Source: Argentina anserina (Eukaryota; Streptophyta; Magnoliopsida; Rosales; Rosaceae). From it: a stretch of DNA of 64,000 bases. Both the position numbers and the translations under genes were made by a program. How positions within the stretch are numbered: position 1 is the first letter of the stretch; every line of letters begins with the position of its first letter. The DNA is taken from assembly GCF_933775445.1 (NCBI RefSeq), contig NC_065874.1, positions 10,187,001 to 10,251,000 on the forward strand, read 5' to 3'. Below, one piece after another: positions 21,565 through 33,480 of the stretch. The notes under the pieces are model-generated. The model was not told where the DNA came from and did no database searches. It was given only the letters and a program-made list of their open reading frames with translations.

Positions 21565-22913
21565 CCACCCTCCTACAACCCCAAAGTCCTGATTTCTCTC
21601 AGTGTAGGGGGGGTAGTGACAAGCTAAGTTTTTTGCTGGCTCGGATGGATATATCTTTTAATCAGATTTGGAGCATTTCACTATCAACTACACATTTCAT
21701 AAGCAGTAGCATCTGAATGAGTGTGAATTATGATTGTTACCACCACGAAGGGTTGAAGAATCGATCTGTCATGTCTGCAATTTAAAGCTTTGAGTGAGAT
21801 TCTGCTTTTGATAAGGTTATTGTTGCCGGAGACTAAGAAATTGACAAGTTCCATGTTACAAAATCGTTATGTATAGACTAGTCATCACTGTGTGTGTAAC
21901 TGCAAAGAGATTATCAAGATTTCAATTTCCTTGTAATTTTTTTATGTAGTGAAAAGCGAACAGAAATGAAGCTTCAAAACTTTTTCACTGCCTTCTTCTG
22001 TTCTTCAATGCCAATTATTTGACGAGACTCAACAGATACAAATTCAAATATACCTTGCTCTTCTTTTATACTATGTTTTGCGGAAGATGTTGTAGATTTA
22101 AAACAAACAAAAAATTGAGAATTTGGCTAGCAAAGGAAAAATGAACATCGAATGAGGGAGAAACGAGAAAGGTACTCCTTGATTCGTGCAAAAATGTGAA
22201 ATGAAATCAGCGAACGGTCCAAAGTAGACGAAGAAGAGGATGCGTGGTAACTCAAACGTGAGTAAACGACCAAAGAATAACAGAAAGAAGCTATAAGAAA
22301 ATTGATTACTTGCTTTTTTATACACAGAACATTCGAAGGGAATTGTAAGTCCCGGCATTCCCAAACATTGGTAAGAAAACTAGCAGGGATATTTCCCCAT
22401 TTTATGGAAGATGGTCAAAATACCAGGGGACTAATTTCCTTACAATGAACCAAACCAGACCCTTGATAATAAGAACTAATTCCTTCAGTTGATTTCTCAG
22501 ACCAATACAGATTAAAAATGCCTAGTACAAGGCAGCAAATGAAGAAGGAATTCTACATTTAGATAACCATATCTAATCACACAACGGTGCATAGAAGGGC
22601 CGACTTACAATCATGAAACTTGTTCTGATAATATAAGCACAAATCAGGGGAATGTAGTTGACAAGAGTCCTACAATGTACAATTAAGCTTCTTGCTAAAG
22701 AACTATAAGCAATTAACCAGTAGTTTCACACTTTCATGTGGAGGATATAGATACATATGTCTCATTGTGCACACCAGTCCTGGGAATGTACTTAAGAGTG
22801 AATTGCTCAGGGGAGAACGTCCATCAACCTTGCATACAATATAACATCAACGGTCAACAGTTTGTTACATGTACAACTAGCCACTTAGCGAACAGAGACG
22901 TACCATTGGAAAG
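21565..22913. other. Intergenic and probable 3' UTRs
   Basis: No gene recognised. The left part follows the small gene; the right part (about 22600-22913) is likely the 3' UTR of the minus-strand transposase-derived gene. Confidence 0.45.
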
Positions 22914-25041
22914 TTAACTTGATTCAACAATGGGAAATGGTCTAACTGAATGGCTTGACAGTCGATTGCCATCTGATACAAAAAAGATGGGTATACTTAT
23001 TGAAATAAGATTATTGCTACATGCAGATTAAAATTGAAGACAAAGCAAAATTGTAATGAATAATGCACTTGCCTTTTAATTCCATCTGCAACCAATCTTG
23101 CGTGCAAATCAAAGCCTCTCGAGTATCAGGATTAAGCGAGCTTCGACATTTATCAAGCACTCTAACATCAATACTGAATGCAGATTCTGGTGCAATAGTT
23201 GACATAGGTGTTCCTAGAACATCACGTGCCATCATGGATAAGATAGGGTACCTTGGTGTGTGGACCTTCCACCAATTTAATATGTTAAAGTCACAGTTAC
23301 GAGGAAAGTTTGGCTCCTGTAGATATTTATCCAAGTCAGATGTCACATTCTGGCTTTGAGAGGTCTCGTAAAGAAATTTGTCAAAACCCTTCAATCTATC
23401 CCTGGGATCACTGCTGGTACTAGGCAAGCTGCTTCCAGGTATGGCTGAACCTTGATCAACCATTGTTGAGCAGATTGAATATGCATCAAAAAGCTCCTTG
23501 ATTCCATCAGATACATCCTTGATCTTCTCCAAAGACTGACTACCATATATTTGAGAATAGTAGTACTCCACCAATTTCATTTTGAATCTGGGATCTAAAA
23601 TGACTGCTACTGCCAAAGCCAAACTACACTTGCTCCAATATTTGTCAAACTTCTCTTTCATCTTTAATGCCATAGACCTAAGAAAATCATCTGGGCTCTT
23701 GCACCAGTCAATTAATTGAATGTGAATATCACAAATCTCAGGGAAGTATATACTTGCAGTTGGATATTTGTTGCCTGAAAATGCATTAGTGACTTCAACC
23801 AGAAGCTTCAAATAGCCAGCAATAAAGCTTGTCCATTCCCATTCTGTGTCAGTCAATTCTGATGTATATGAGGGATCATGCTCTTGCAAGACTGAAAATG
23901 CACCCCTGTATTCTAAAGCTGTTTCAAGCATAAGGCACGTTGAATCCCATCTAATTGGGCAGTCAACAACCAGTCTCTTCTCACTGCTGATCCCAACTTG
24001 CTGGGAAATTTCATTGAACTTCCTTTGGGCCACTTGTGAGCTTCTTACATGTTTGACACTTGCTCGAATCTTATGGATCACCTCCCTCAGTGCTTCCAAT
24101 GCATCTTTCACAATTGAATTTATAACATGCGAAGCAGAGCGAATATCAAATAACTGACCATGACCCAAGAGAGGCCTGCTTTGGGAGATCTGGTCTTTAA
24201 TCCTTAGAACAATGTCATCATCAGTGGAACAATCATCAAATGTCAAGGCAAACAACTTACTGTCAATATCCCAGTCCATCAGGCACTTGATAATTACGTC
24301 CGAAAGCAAATCATCAGTGTGCGACAAATCAAGTGTGACAAAATTCATAATTTTCTTCTGCAGTTTCCACTCCTCATCAATAAAGTGTGCAGTCAAACAC
24401 AGGTACTCAACACCTTCCACAGAATACCACATTTCAACAGAAAGGTTAATTCTGCCATGCAAACTATTTATCATCTCATACACTTTACCTCGTTCTTTCC
24501 TATAAATTTCCAAACAAAATTTCTCGACATCATTATTTGGCACCAACTCAAATAATGGCTGAAGGTTCTTGACAAACACTTTGAATCCAACATCATCAAC
24601 CATTGGCAATGGGTAACCATGTAATATAATCATGAGAGCAAGATCAAACTGACTACGGTCCTGATCAAACTTACCACTTGCAGCAGTAACAATTTCGTCT
24701 CTTTTCTGATCCTGATCAAACCTCATGATTGTTGGCTTACTGAATGCATCTGGTCTTTGTGCTTCATCACCATTGATAGCTGCAAGGCTAACAGTATTAT
24801 CTTTTTTTCTTCTCTTCGCTGCAAGTAGCTGAGACACATCAAAGTTGGATCGTTTCAGACATCGCATGAGATGATTCCTCAGGTGTGTGGTGCCACTGTT
24901 ACTTGATCCACTGAGTTTCTTGTTGCAGTGTACACAAATAGCATAACATATATCAGCCTTCCTAATCCTTTCAAAATGATTCCACACAACAGATGTCAAC
25001 CGCTTTGGTTTCTTGATGGCTGCTTCATTCTGTATTTCCAT
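22914..25041 (-). CDS. Domesticated hAT transposase, BED zinc finger (RICESLEEPER/DAYSLEEPER-like), 675 aa
   Basis: Two coding exons: 23073-25041 and 22914-22972. I start at the Met at 25041 (MEIQNEAAIKKPKRLT) because a splice acceptor (TGTGCAG|ACTTGG) lies between it and the upstream Met at 25077. The N-terminus has a BED zinc finger (C36, C39, H53, H57) with HLRNHLMRCLKRSN. The middle is the hAT RNase-H-like region (CPIRWDSTCLMLETAL; AVAVILDPRFKMKLVEYYY). The C-terminus is the hAT dimerisation domain (LDKYLQEP, LNWWKVHTPRYPILSMMARD, APESAFS, CRSSLNPDTREALICTQDWL). The last intron uses a GC donor (AAAAG|GCAAGT); splicing replaces a run-on tail by DGNRLSSHSVRPFPIVESS and a stop, which fits the family ending as I remember it. 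The long intact frame, introns and absence of terminal inverted repeats point to a host gene, probably a DNA-binding regulator. Confidence 0.85.
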
Positions 25042-26000
25042 CACATAGGCATGAAACCCACCAAGTCTGCACATCATGTGAGAGATAATGATTCAATATA
25101 TTAAACTAACAATAAGAATTTGCAGAGCTTCTAATCGAAAGAGGAAAAACGAAACTTGCAGGACTTCAAACAGAAGCAACTAAGAAACTTATAACATTAG
25201 AAGACAAACAGCACCAATACAACATAAGCATGATCTCATCCTTACAACACTACTAACATCTATCCCAAACTAGAAACAAATACTAGCAGATAACAAAAGT
25301 TATATATCATACTCCACACTGCACAACAGTAATATAAACTGAATACGATAACTTATCAAGAACACAAAGAATCTGACTGGAACCCATGATCTAAATCTAG
25401 GTAGAAAACTCATCAGGTAAGAACAATAAACAAGGCACCTATCCAATATATAGCTAAACACACATGGAATATGATATATATATCTTATTGTATCATGGTG
25501 TGGTTGACACAAAATAAAACGTGATACAATCAAAATTATAACTAACACGTTGTCTACTTGATTAAACTACGAAGTTCCAAAACACTAAGAATCTTAAAAC
25601 CAAAGGAATAAACTTTCACAAATAATAAAGAAAACAAGCAACATTTAAGCTCAAAACCACAACCTCATGTCAAATTTCATCAAGCACACAAAACCCATGT
25701 AAAGTGCAAATTCAACTAGAAACTACCGATAGAACCACAAATTTGAATAGTAAAATTTTCATAATTTCAGTTCAAATTTCCCAAAACCCTAGAATGATCA
25801 AATTCATGAAAGCTTCAAACTTTAGGATCTGGGTCACACCAAATATGCTCCAATTTTACATCAGAAACCCCCCAAATTGAAATCTGAGAGCAACAATTGA
25901 GTAACTGAGAGAAATCGGGACTTACGGAAATTGTAATTTGACAAATGAGTGGGTCTCCGGATCGGAGAAATTGGGGTTTCGGATCGTGAGAGATCCTAGA

Positions 26001-26050
<50 letters not shown>

Positions 26051-26100
26051 CTGAACCCGATAATGGATCTGAGAGATATGGGTTGGATCCGATAAGATTA
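25042..26100 (-). promoter_or_regulatory. 5' UTR with intron of the transposase-derived gene
   Basis: On the minus strand a donor TTCC|GTAAGT at about 25922 and the acceptor near 25068 would delimit an 850-bp 5'-UTR intron. The upstream leader contains a long (CT)n run. Splice sites are inferred from sequence only. Confidence 0.45.
26004..26049. repeat. (GA)n microsatellite, about 46 bp
   Basis: Near-perfect GA dinucleotide run; it reads (CT)n in the 5' leader of the minus-strand gene, a common place for such repeats in plants. Confidence 0.95.
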
Positions 26101-26733
26101 ATACCGCCACCCGTATTAGGTTTGTGGGTCAACAATTAAAGCTTGGGATATGTACCATTTTGATTGCACCGGATACGATAAGACCCGTGTCGGATCCTAT
26201 TGGTCCGGGTCGAAGTAACAGTGTGACATCTCTGGTTTTCTTTCATCCATGTACTGGGAGAAAAGTTGCACTTAGGTCTGAAGCCACAATTGTGTGAGTA
26301 GACTTGGTACAAGGTTTGTTCATCTGCATTCTGATGTTTTTCTTGGCCTCATTATTCTTTTATTTTAGTGGATTACTTGTCCAACTTAGTGAACAAGAGT
26401 AAAATAGAACTTGCTTGTCTACATACCAAACATCATAAAGTTTTAACATGCACAACTGCAAGTTCTAGTATGTTGTAAAGACCATCAAAAAGCTAGGCAA
26501 ACAATATATCAAAATGAAACCATGATGAGACAACAAGGAGGTCGTGAACAAAATAAAATGATAAATAAATTATAGATTAAATTGTGAAAGAAGAGTAAAT
26601 GGATACAAATTGAGGGTTAGTAGTGTAAATAATAAAAATGTGGCATCCTCATTCCTTAACATTAAACAAAACTTAGGCAATCTCTCCGCGGTAGCTTCTG
26701 TAAGAAAGGAGGAGAAAGAGAGGGAAGAAAGTA
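26101..26733. other. Short intergenic region between two divergent genes
   Basis: Contains the promoters of the transposase-derived gene (minus) and NADK3 (plus). A purine-rich leader (26690-26733) directly precedes the NADK3 start. No other gene seen. Confidence 0.5.
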
Positions 26734-29119
26734 ATGGCGAGGAGGAGATTGCTGGTGCTGCTAAAACCGTTCGACGTGTACCCAGCTTTCCAATCAGACG
26801 GCCTGTCTCGCATCGCCCGCCTCCAGGTAATAACAATATCCCACGCTTTCCTCTTTGTTTTGATTTAATGCTCCCTCTACAATTTGGACCTTTCCGTATA
26901 TCATCATATTTCAGCTGTTTCACCTTATTTGTCTGTAGAGTGCTTAAAGGTTAAAACTTTGATTGGAATGCTTTGTGGGTTTGGTTTATTCTGTATGTTT
27001 TGTGAATTATAAAACATAAATTGAAAAGATTGTCTTTTAGTAGTAGTAGTTGTTGTTGTTTAAAACATTGATGAAAGCCGAACTTGATAATGAGGTTGAA
27101 TTGAAGCGGGGACATAGAAGTGAGATAAGTAAAGTGCTTTGCAGTTGAAATAAGTGTACTATGCTTCAAGATGGGAAATAGGGTGAAGGATTCTTGTGTT
27201 TATGACAAACACATAAGCTTAATTTCCCTAGTTCATTCCAGTAATTAACAGTATTTCATACCCAAAAAATAAAACGATAAAGAAGGCTATGACATCTTAG
27301 GTATTCTAAAATATTGTACCACCAAGAAGCTGTGGGAGTGTGGGTTTATCATTGCAGTGGAGATAACGAGTTTAGGATCATAATGTCTGTTCTGTAGAAT
27401 ATGTCTTGGTTGTAAAACTATGAGCCAGGAAATAATACAGTTATTAGTCTTGATATTGAGCTCATCTTCAGCTAGAGCACTTGGACAATAGGCGAGAGGT
27501 GCACAAGGATGCAGTAAACTTCTGTCAGAATATTTTGCACCGCAAGCCTGTTGATTGGAAAGCTCTATTGCGTAAAGATCTAACGCAGCCCATCCGTGAT
27601 GTGGATCTTGTTATTACAGTTGGTGGCGATGGCACTTTACTACATGCGAGCCATTATATTGATGACTCGGTTCCGGTTCTAGGTGTGAATTCTGACCCCA
27701 CCCGACCTGAAGAGGTTAGTTTGTTTCTTTGGCCAAGCCGTAGAGTGTTGGTTAGTCTTTGTATTGGTTTCTTGTGTTTTATTTGATCATTGCTTGGAAT
27801 CAATTCATCTATCTTTTTGCGGAATTTGGGCTGAATCTCACAGATTATTTATTTTATATCATTTGGCTAGGTGGAAAAGCACAGAAATGAGTTTGATGCT
27901 TCTAGAAGCACAGGCTATCTTTGTGCTGCAACTGTCGACAACTTTGAACAGGTAAGACTTCTAAGATGAATTCATGAAAGGAGGCCTAGCTGTTGTTAGG
28001 ATCCTCTGTAGTAAGATTTTTAAAAGCAGTCATTTTGAGAACAGATTGATGAACAAATTGTCAAGAACTAATGTTTAATCTAAGTCTTTAGCTGATGCTC
28101 AACCTTTTGGTGTCAAGAACTATTTTTAGGAATGTTTTGTAGTTCAACTTCTCACCATTATTTACTTGTCTAATGCGAGAGTACTCAATCAAATGATACC
28201 TCTTTATCTGCTAAAACCTTCTTACTGTGGTGTAAAGGCATCTAGAATGTGTAGCACAAATTGATGTTTTATGGTTATGTTTAGTTAAGTCTTTTATTTA
28301 TGAACTTTTGATTTTGCTGTGGCCAACCTCAAGTCGCACCATTTATCTCTTTATGAGTTATGGAGTCGATGCTTTCACTGTTCTTCAACCCAAAGCTGGC
28401 TTCCATTTTGCATGCAAATTTTAGAACTAATTTATGGATTGATTACTCTTTTCAGATACTGGACAACATCATAGAGGATCGAATTAGTCCTTCCGATCTG
28501 AGAAGGATCTCCATTGGTGTAAACTCTCAAGTTTTTTCAACTTGTGCTCTTAATGATATATTAATTGCGCATCCATGTCCGGCAACACTATCACGGTTCT
28601 CATTCAAGTAAGTCTTCCCCATGGTCTGAGACAAATAGCCATATTTTGACTTGGATATATATATATGTACATATCTTTAACTAGTATTAAATGCTTCTAT
28701 TAAAACAAAATAAATTTATATTTTGAAGGATCTTTGTTTGCAGAATCAAAAGTGATGACCAGCTGTGCTGTCCTTTAGTAAACTCCCGATCAAGCGGTCT
28801 CAGAGTTTCAACCGCTGCTGGGGCAACAGCTGCGATGCTCTCGGCTGGCGGACTTCCGATGCCTATATTATCTCAGGACCTCCAGTATATGGTAAGAGAG
28901 CCCATCTCATCAGGAGCAGCCTCAAGCTTAAAGCATGGGTTTATCAAACCTCATCAGTCCATGGAAGCTACATGGTTATGTAGAGATGGTATTGTATACA
29001 TTGATGGTTCTCATGTCCGCTGTTCAGTAAGAAATGGGGATCGCATTGAGATATCTTCCAAAGCCCCAGTTTTGAAGGTTTTCTTGCCTCACCGTGTACA
29101 GCACGTTAGTAGTTTATGA
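26734..29119 (+). CDS. NADK3: NADH kinase / NAD kinase 3, 314 aa
   Basis: Phosphorylates NADH (and NAD+) with ATP to give NADPH; the Arabidopsis NADK3 enzyme is peroxisomal and prefers NADH. Five exons: 26734-26826, 27472-27714, 27871-27951, 28456-28607, 28744-29119; phases agree and the length matches Arabidopsis NADK3 (about 317). Hallmarks: N-terminal MARRRLLVLLKPFDVYP, the catalytic GGDGT at residues 82-86 (DLVITVGGDGTLLHASH), VLGVNSDPT, GYLCAATVDNFEQ, ALNDILIAHPCPATLSRFSF, the glycine-rich SSGLRVSTAAGATAAMLSAGG, and the C-terminal EISSKAPVLKVFLPH. No transit peptide and no long N-terminal domain, unlike NADK1/2. The C-terminus does not end in a clear PTS1 tripeptide (VSSL). Confidence 0.92.
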
Positions 29120-29948
29120 GGAGGCCAAGTTACACGGAAACAGATAGTAGAGAAATATTTTGTAAATATGGCTGGTGCAGATATGCGGCACATCCGTAGA
29201 CATGAGTCCACATTTACCTTTTTCTATCTCAGAATGGAAATCTACTAATTTTGGAATGAGTTTGTATACTATATTGTTCAATAGCTTACTATAATTTGGC
29301 CTTCACAACAGAACTTTTGGAGTGATTGAGTTTAGGAAAACAGGTAGGCAAGATAAATGCGTGCAGATGACATTGTTCGAACTTGCCTTCATATATGTAG
29401 CAATAGACAGGCATATTGGTCTGTATTCCGTGCTGCAAATCAGTTTGGTTTTGCAGCAACTAGTTATTGTTCTAGTTATATTTGGCATCCACCATGTTGT
29501 ATCAGGGTTAAAGACTTCTCTACGCATAAGTTTTTAGCTTTTGTGAACACTGCGGAAAAATCCACAATAAGCAAGACACAGTAATATTCGTTGAAGACAT
29601 CCCTAGTATATATCCCTTTACTACATCAAAGTTCTGCCATGAGGAGTTGTATGCCAGTAGCCTCGTGTTTCATATCATTTGTCACAAGACTGGTAAAATG
29701 CAACCTATATGTACTGATAGTACTAATATCTGCAAATTAAGGTAGTTACATAGGAATCATCTTCAGAAACACCATTTTCCATGCCGAAAACCATGTCCAG
29801 GCTGCTTCACCCAGAACACACGACTGAAGTTGGAGACTACAGCAAATGATGTCAGGATAGCTGATTCGCTTTCCTATTGTCTGATTGTAGAATTCATATT
29901 TACAATCTAGCATTACTTTCTGCAAACAGCGAACCCTCAACTTCAAGC
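29120..29948. other. Convergent 3' regions of NADK3 and HEI10
   Basis: The two genes point toward each other. No further reading frame with protein features; this is 3' UTR of both plus spacer. Confidence 0.55.
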
Positions 29949-32103
29949 CTAGAATCTGCAAAATCAAGTCATGAAGATTCAGCAATAAGTAGGAAACATA
30001 AACTAAAAAACTAAGATTGCAACTTACGTGAACATTTGAGGACGACGGGAGAGCTGAGGCCTCTTTATTGGGGAGAACAGAATGTTCCTTAGAGTCGATG
30101 AGGGGTTGCCAGCTCCAGATCCAAACATGTGGTGACCAGCAGGCCTTCTGGCCACAGCATCGACTGGCATAGCAGCTTGTTTTGCCGGTGAGACAGAGAT
30201 GTCAAAAGGACCGCCAGAGTTTGAACTATTCTGTCTTGCTGGCCATATATCCTCTTTTGGCCCTGGAGTTTCAGGAGTAAGAACCCGCCAATCTGCAAAA
30301 AATGAGTCAACTGGTTTTGAAAGTACTTGAGCTGGAAAAAAGGAGGCTAAATATAACTAAGTTTCATGGAATAAATCCAACAGTTAGCAAATACTGAAGA
30401 CTGTCTAGCTGCAACTTCAATGAAAAAGAATTACCTTTCCTAACTGGCTCTCTGCGATCCATGATGTTACCCTGGTTTGAGAAAAGATCAGGTTCATTTC
30501 TGGAATAGAAATTGGCTGCAGGTTGGACGGCAGTTCGTTTAACTGATTCGTACTCAGTCCTCAGTTGATCATACATTTCATCTAGCTTTCTCTTCTGTCT
30601 GCAACACAAATAGAAAAAGAAAAACAATAAATGAGTCCCCAATATTGGAACTATGTCTCGGGAAGTGGAACAGTAGGATACGGACACAAGACCTGGATTT
30701 CTCTGAATATTTTTCCTGGAGCTCCTGCTTATCCTTGGACAAGCTCTCATTTTCTTGCTCCAACATTTCACACTTTTTGGCCCATTTCTGGCACTGAGAC
30801 TGCATCTTTTGCAATTGCTCCATGAACTTTTCTTGCATAGCTTCACATTTCTGCCGGTATTGACCTGCTACCATGCTCAACTTGCGCTGCATTACCAACT
30901 CCTTTTGCCCAATAAAGAACATGACACTTCTGTGTGCACTCTTCATTACTATTATTGGTTGTCAAGGGACTTACGCACAAAAACTGTCTTGAAAAATGGA
31001 GGAAAAATTGCTGACATTATAGAATGGATATAGACATATAGTTTGGTTGCTACCTTAAATGAAAACAGATGCGAAAAAAGGATACATATATCTGGAGACA
31101 CTCCAGTCATGGCCATCTGCAGCATTAGCGAGGCAGGAAGATAAGGAAAGCAACACTACTGAAAATAGCTAAAACAATAGATATAGGAAAGCGACAGTAC
31201 TGGGAAACAGGTAAGATTTAATCTAGTGATTGTAAGATTAAATATGATGATAGATATATTATGTTCTCACAATTTCATAAGAAAAACTTGCTTACATTTA
31301 TCCATTCATCATTTGGATTGACATCCACAACTTTCATGTGACTGCCACAAGGAAAGCAAAAATGAGAAAGAAAGAATGGAAATAGAACATATATTTTAGA
31401 AAACTATGACAAGGTTTGCAACATTGCTTCTATCTGAAACCTATCATCATTGGTAGTCTGGAAGGAATTACAGTCTATTTTGTGGTTCTAGCCAGGAAAG
31501 TACTCAAAGAACCAAATGGTTTTGCCAACAGAAAAATACTACAGCACCATTAGTACAGAAAGAGACCAAAGTTGACTAAGGAAGGAAAAGTCTATATAGT
31601 GCAGAAATATAGTTGCTGGTATCATTATACCTGATACAAAGAGGGTATAGGATACCTATTTTTCATTCATGGCAGTACACAATGACACAGAAACTAATCC
31701 TTTTCAAGTAAGGTTGTTGGTTATCTCTCATCTATGCTTGGCACAGTTGTACATTTACAAAACCCGAGGCCTGAAGGATCTATATTCCCAGATATACGCT
31801 ATAGTTTCAAAAATAATGGCAATATATTACCTCTTAGAAAGCACTTGATCACAAATTGGGCAGGCTCCATCATTGCTAAGGATCTTGTTAGCATCCTCTG
31901 TGCCTTTTTACATTGTTAAGGATGTTCATATAACAATAAAACTGTGACTCCCTATTTCCAAAAAGAACAAAAGATAAAAGAAACAACAAAGTCACACAAT
32001 TTTAGAGGCAGAATTTTCCTCTACGAAGGATACAGAGAAGGTGACCACAGGTTGTTGCGATGGCCCTGCCTTCCAGTTCACGCCAACACGCATTGCATCT
32101 CAT
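29949..32103 (-). CDS. HEI10: HEI10 (ZMM pro-crossover E3 ligase homolog), 303 aa
   Basis: Meiotic RING protein that coarsens along the synaptonemal complex and marks class I crossover sites. Eight exons (minus): 32034-32103, 31831-31903, 31296-31341, 31086-31116, 30693-30948, 30435-30598, 30028-30292, 29949-29955. Phases agree throughout and the length matches Arabidopsis HEI10 (304 aa). The RING has C3, C6, C19, H21, C24, C38, C41 (MRCNACWRELEG; TTCGHLLCTEDANKIL; GACPICDQVL). A coiled coil covers about 80-175 (MQRKLSMVAGQYRQKCEAMQ; LSKDKQELQEKYSEKSRQKR), then the conserved tail LTPETPGPKEDIWPARQNSS, STLRNILFSPIKRPQLSRRP. The final exon adds only Phe and the stop (FTF), as in the family; without it the frame would stop at ACG TAA. 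Confidence 0.93.
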
Positions 32104-33480
32104 TTCAACCTTCAAGTAGGATCTCTAATAACATGGCATATCTGGGTCATATATAGAACATATTAAGCAAATACACACATCTAAGGGTTTCGTTATGATC
32201 CTAGATAAGAGTTTCAAATATGAAACCAGTGAAATATGGGAAAGTAAAAGGTAACGGTGCAGTGCGTTAAACCAGAGTTTCAACAGTGAGAATATGAATA
32301 TGATTTTGCACGTTAAACAAGCGCGTGCAGTGCAGTGCAGTCACCCTATCAGTGACTTGGAGATACTAAGAAACTAGCAGAATGCAAATGGTGATGTCCA
32401 ATGAAAACAAGGAGACACATTAAGCGATTATAACTGATGCAAAAGCAATGAATTATAAAAACTTTCTTACATCTCCAAATGTTTTTTTATCAAATAGGCT
32501 ATATACTACTTCAGATATGCCTGAAATACATCTCAATAAACTTCTGGTCCAAAAAATTTAAATGTTCAGTAACTTTAGTTTGTAATCATCAATATCAAAT
32601 TCAAAAATTACATGTTTACAATTACTAGTAGCTCTAAAATTGTAACAGAAGATAAATCACTACATTTGACAGGGTTCAACAAAACAAGATAAATTAGATA
32701 GCTAAATAGCACCAATACTTCAACTATGAGATGCACATTATAACCAAATTAAACCATAGAAATGAATTATATGCTGAAATCACACCTATAATTCTTCTCT
32801 ACGGACAACGAAATCAACAAAAGCAAATCTCCTCAAGTTCATTGAGACCAAAATTCAGAGGTGATTCTCATCAATAAACAATCAGCGACTCAAAATTTCA
32901 AGTTCATTCAAATCTGCCACGTTTGTTAAGCAACCAAACAGGCACAGCAAAGCTTCGAATTACACTTGTACGCCAAACCGTACCTGAATCACAACCAGAA
33001 ATCGGTCCCAAACTCGTTCCTAGTGACCGAAGCTCTCAGATTATCAAAACCTAGACCGGCCGATTGTGATTTTTTTCCGGTTCACTAGCTCCACCGCTTC
33101 TTCGATTCGTATACAAAGCTTCCTGAAGCTCCAGAAATTATAAACAAAGCGAGACATTATAGATTACAGGTTGAAGAAATTTGCGATTAGCCGGAGAAAA
33201 AACGACGGACGAAAACCTAGCGAAGATTTGTAAGGGGAAAACAAATCTCGAACCTTTCCTTTTTTGTTTCGGCGCTTGCGATCGGAGAAATGAGGCCGGC
33301 GCAGCTCGGAGGAGATGCGGTGAGAGAGCGTGGAGCGAGCCGAAGAAGACCTAGATGAATTTGGCGGGAAAATTTCTCGCTCTGGAAGATCGGTGAACAG
33401 TGTGGATTTGAATATGAATTTCTGAGCTTTTGTTTAGGTGTGAAAGCAACGAACCGATCCTTTATTTGAAGTTTGAACCC
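32104..33480 (-). promoter_or_regulatory. HEI10 5' region
   Basis: AT-rich sequence that may hold a 5'-UTR intron up to about 33250, where a GC-richer segment (33240-33370) with purine-rich leader on the minus strand looks like the first non-coding exon. The GTGCAGTGCAGTGCAG run near 32325-32340 is a short repeat. Limits are guesses. Confidence 0.35.

Noticed and set aside
25300..26135. Minus-strand frames rich in Leu-Ser repeats
   Set aside because: They are translations of the (CT)n leader and the 5'-UTR intron of the transposase-derived gene.
26610..26954. Open frames over NADK3 exon 1 in other readings
   Set aside because: The NADK3 N-terminus (MARRRLLVLLKPFDVYP) in another frame explains this region and joins exon 2 in phase.
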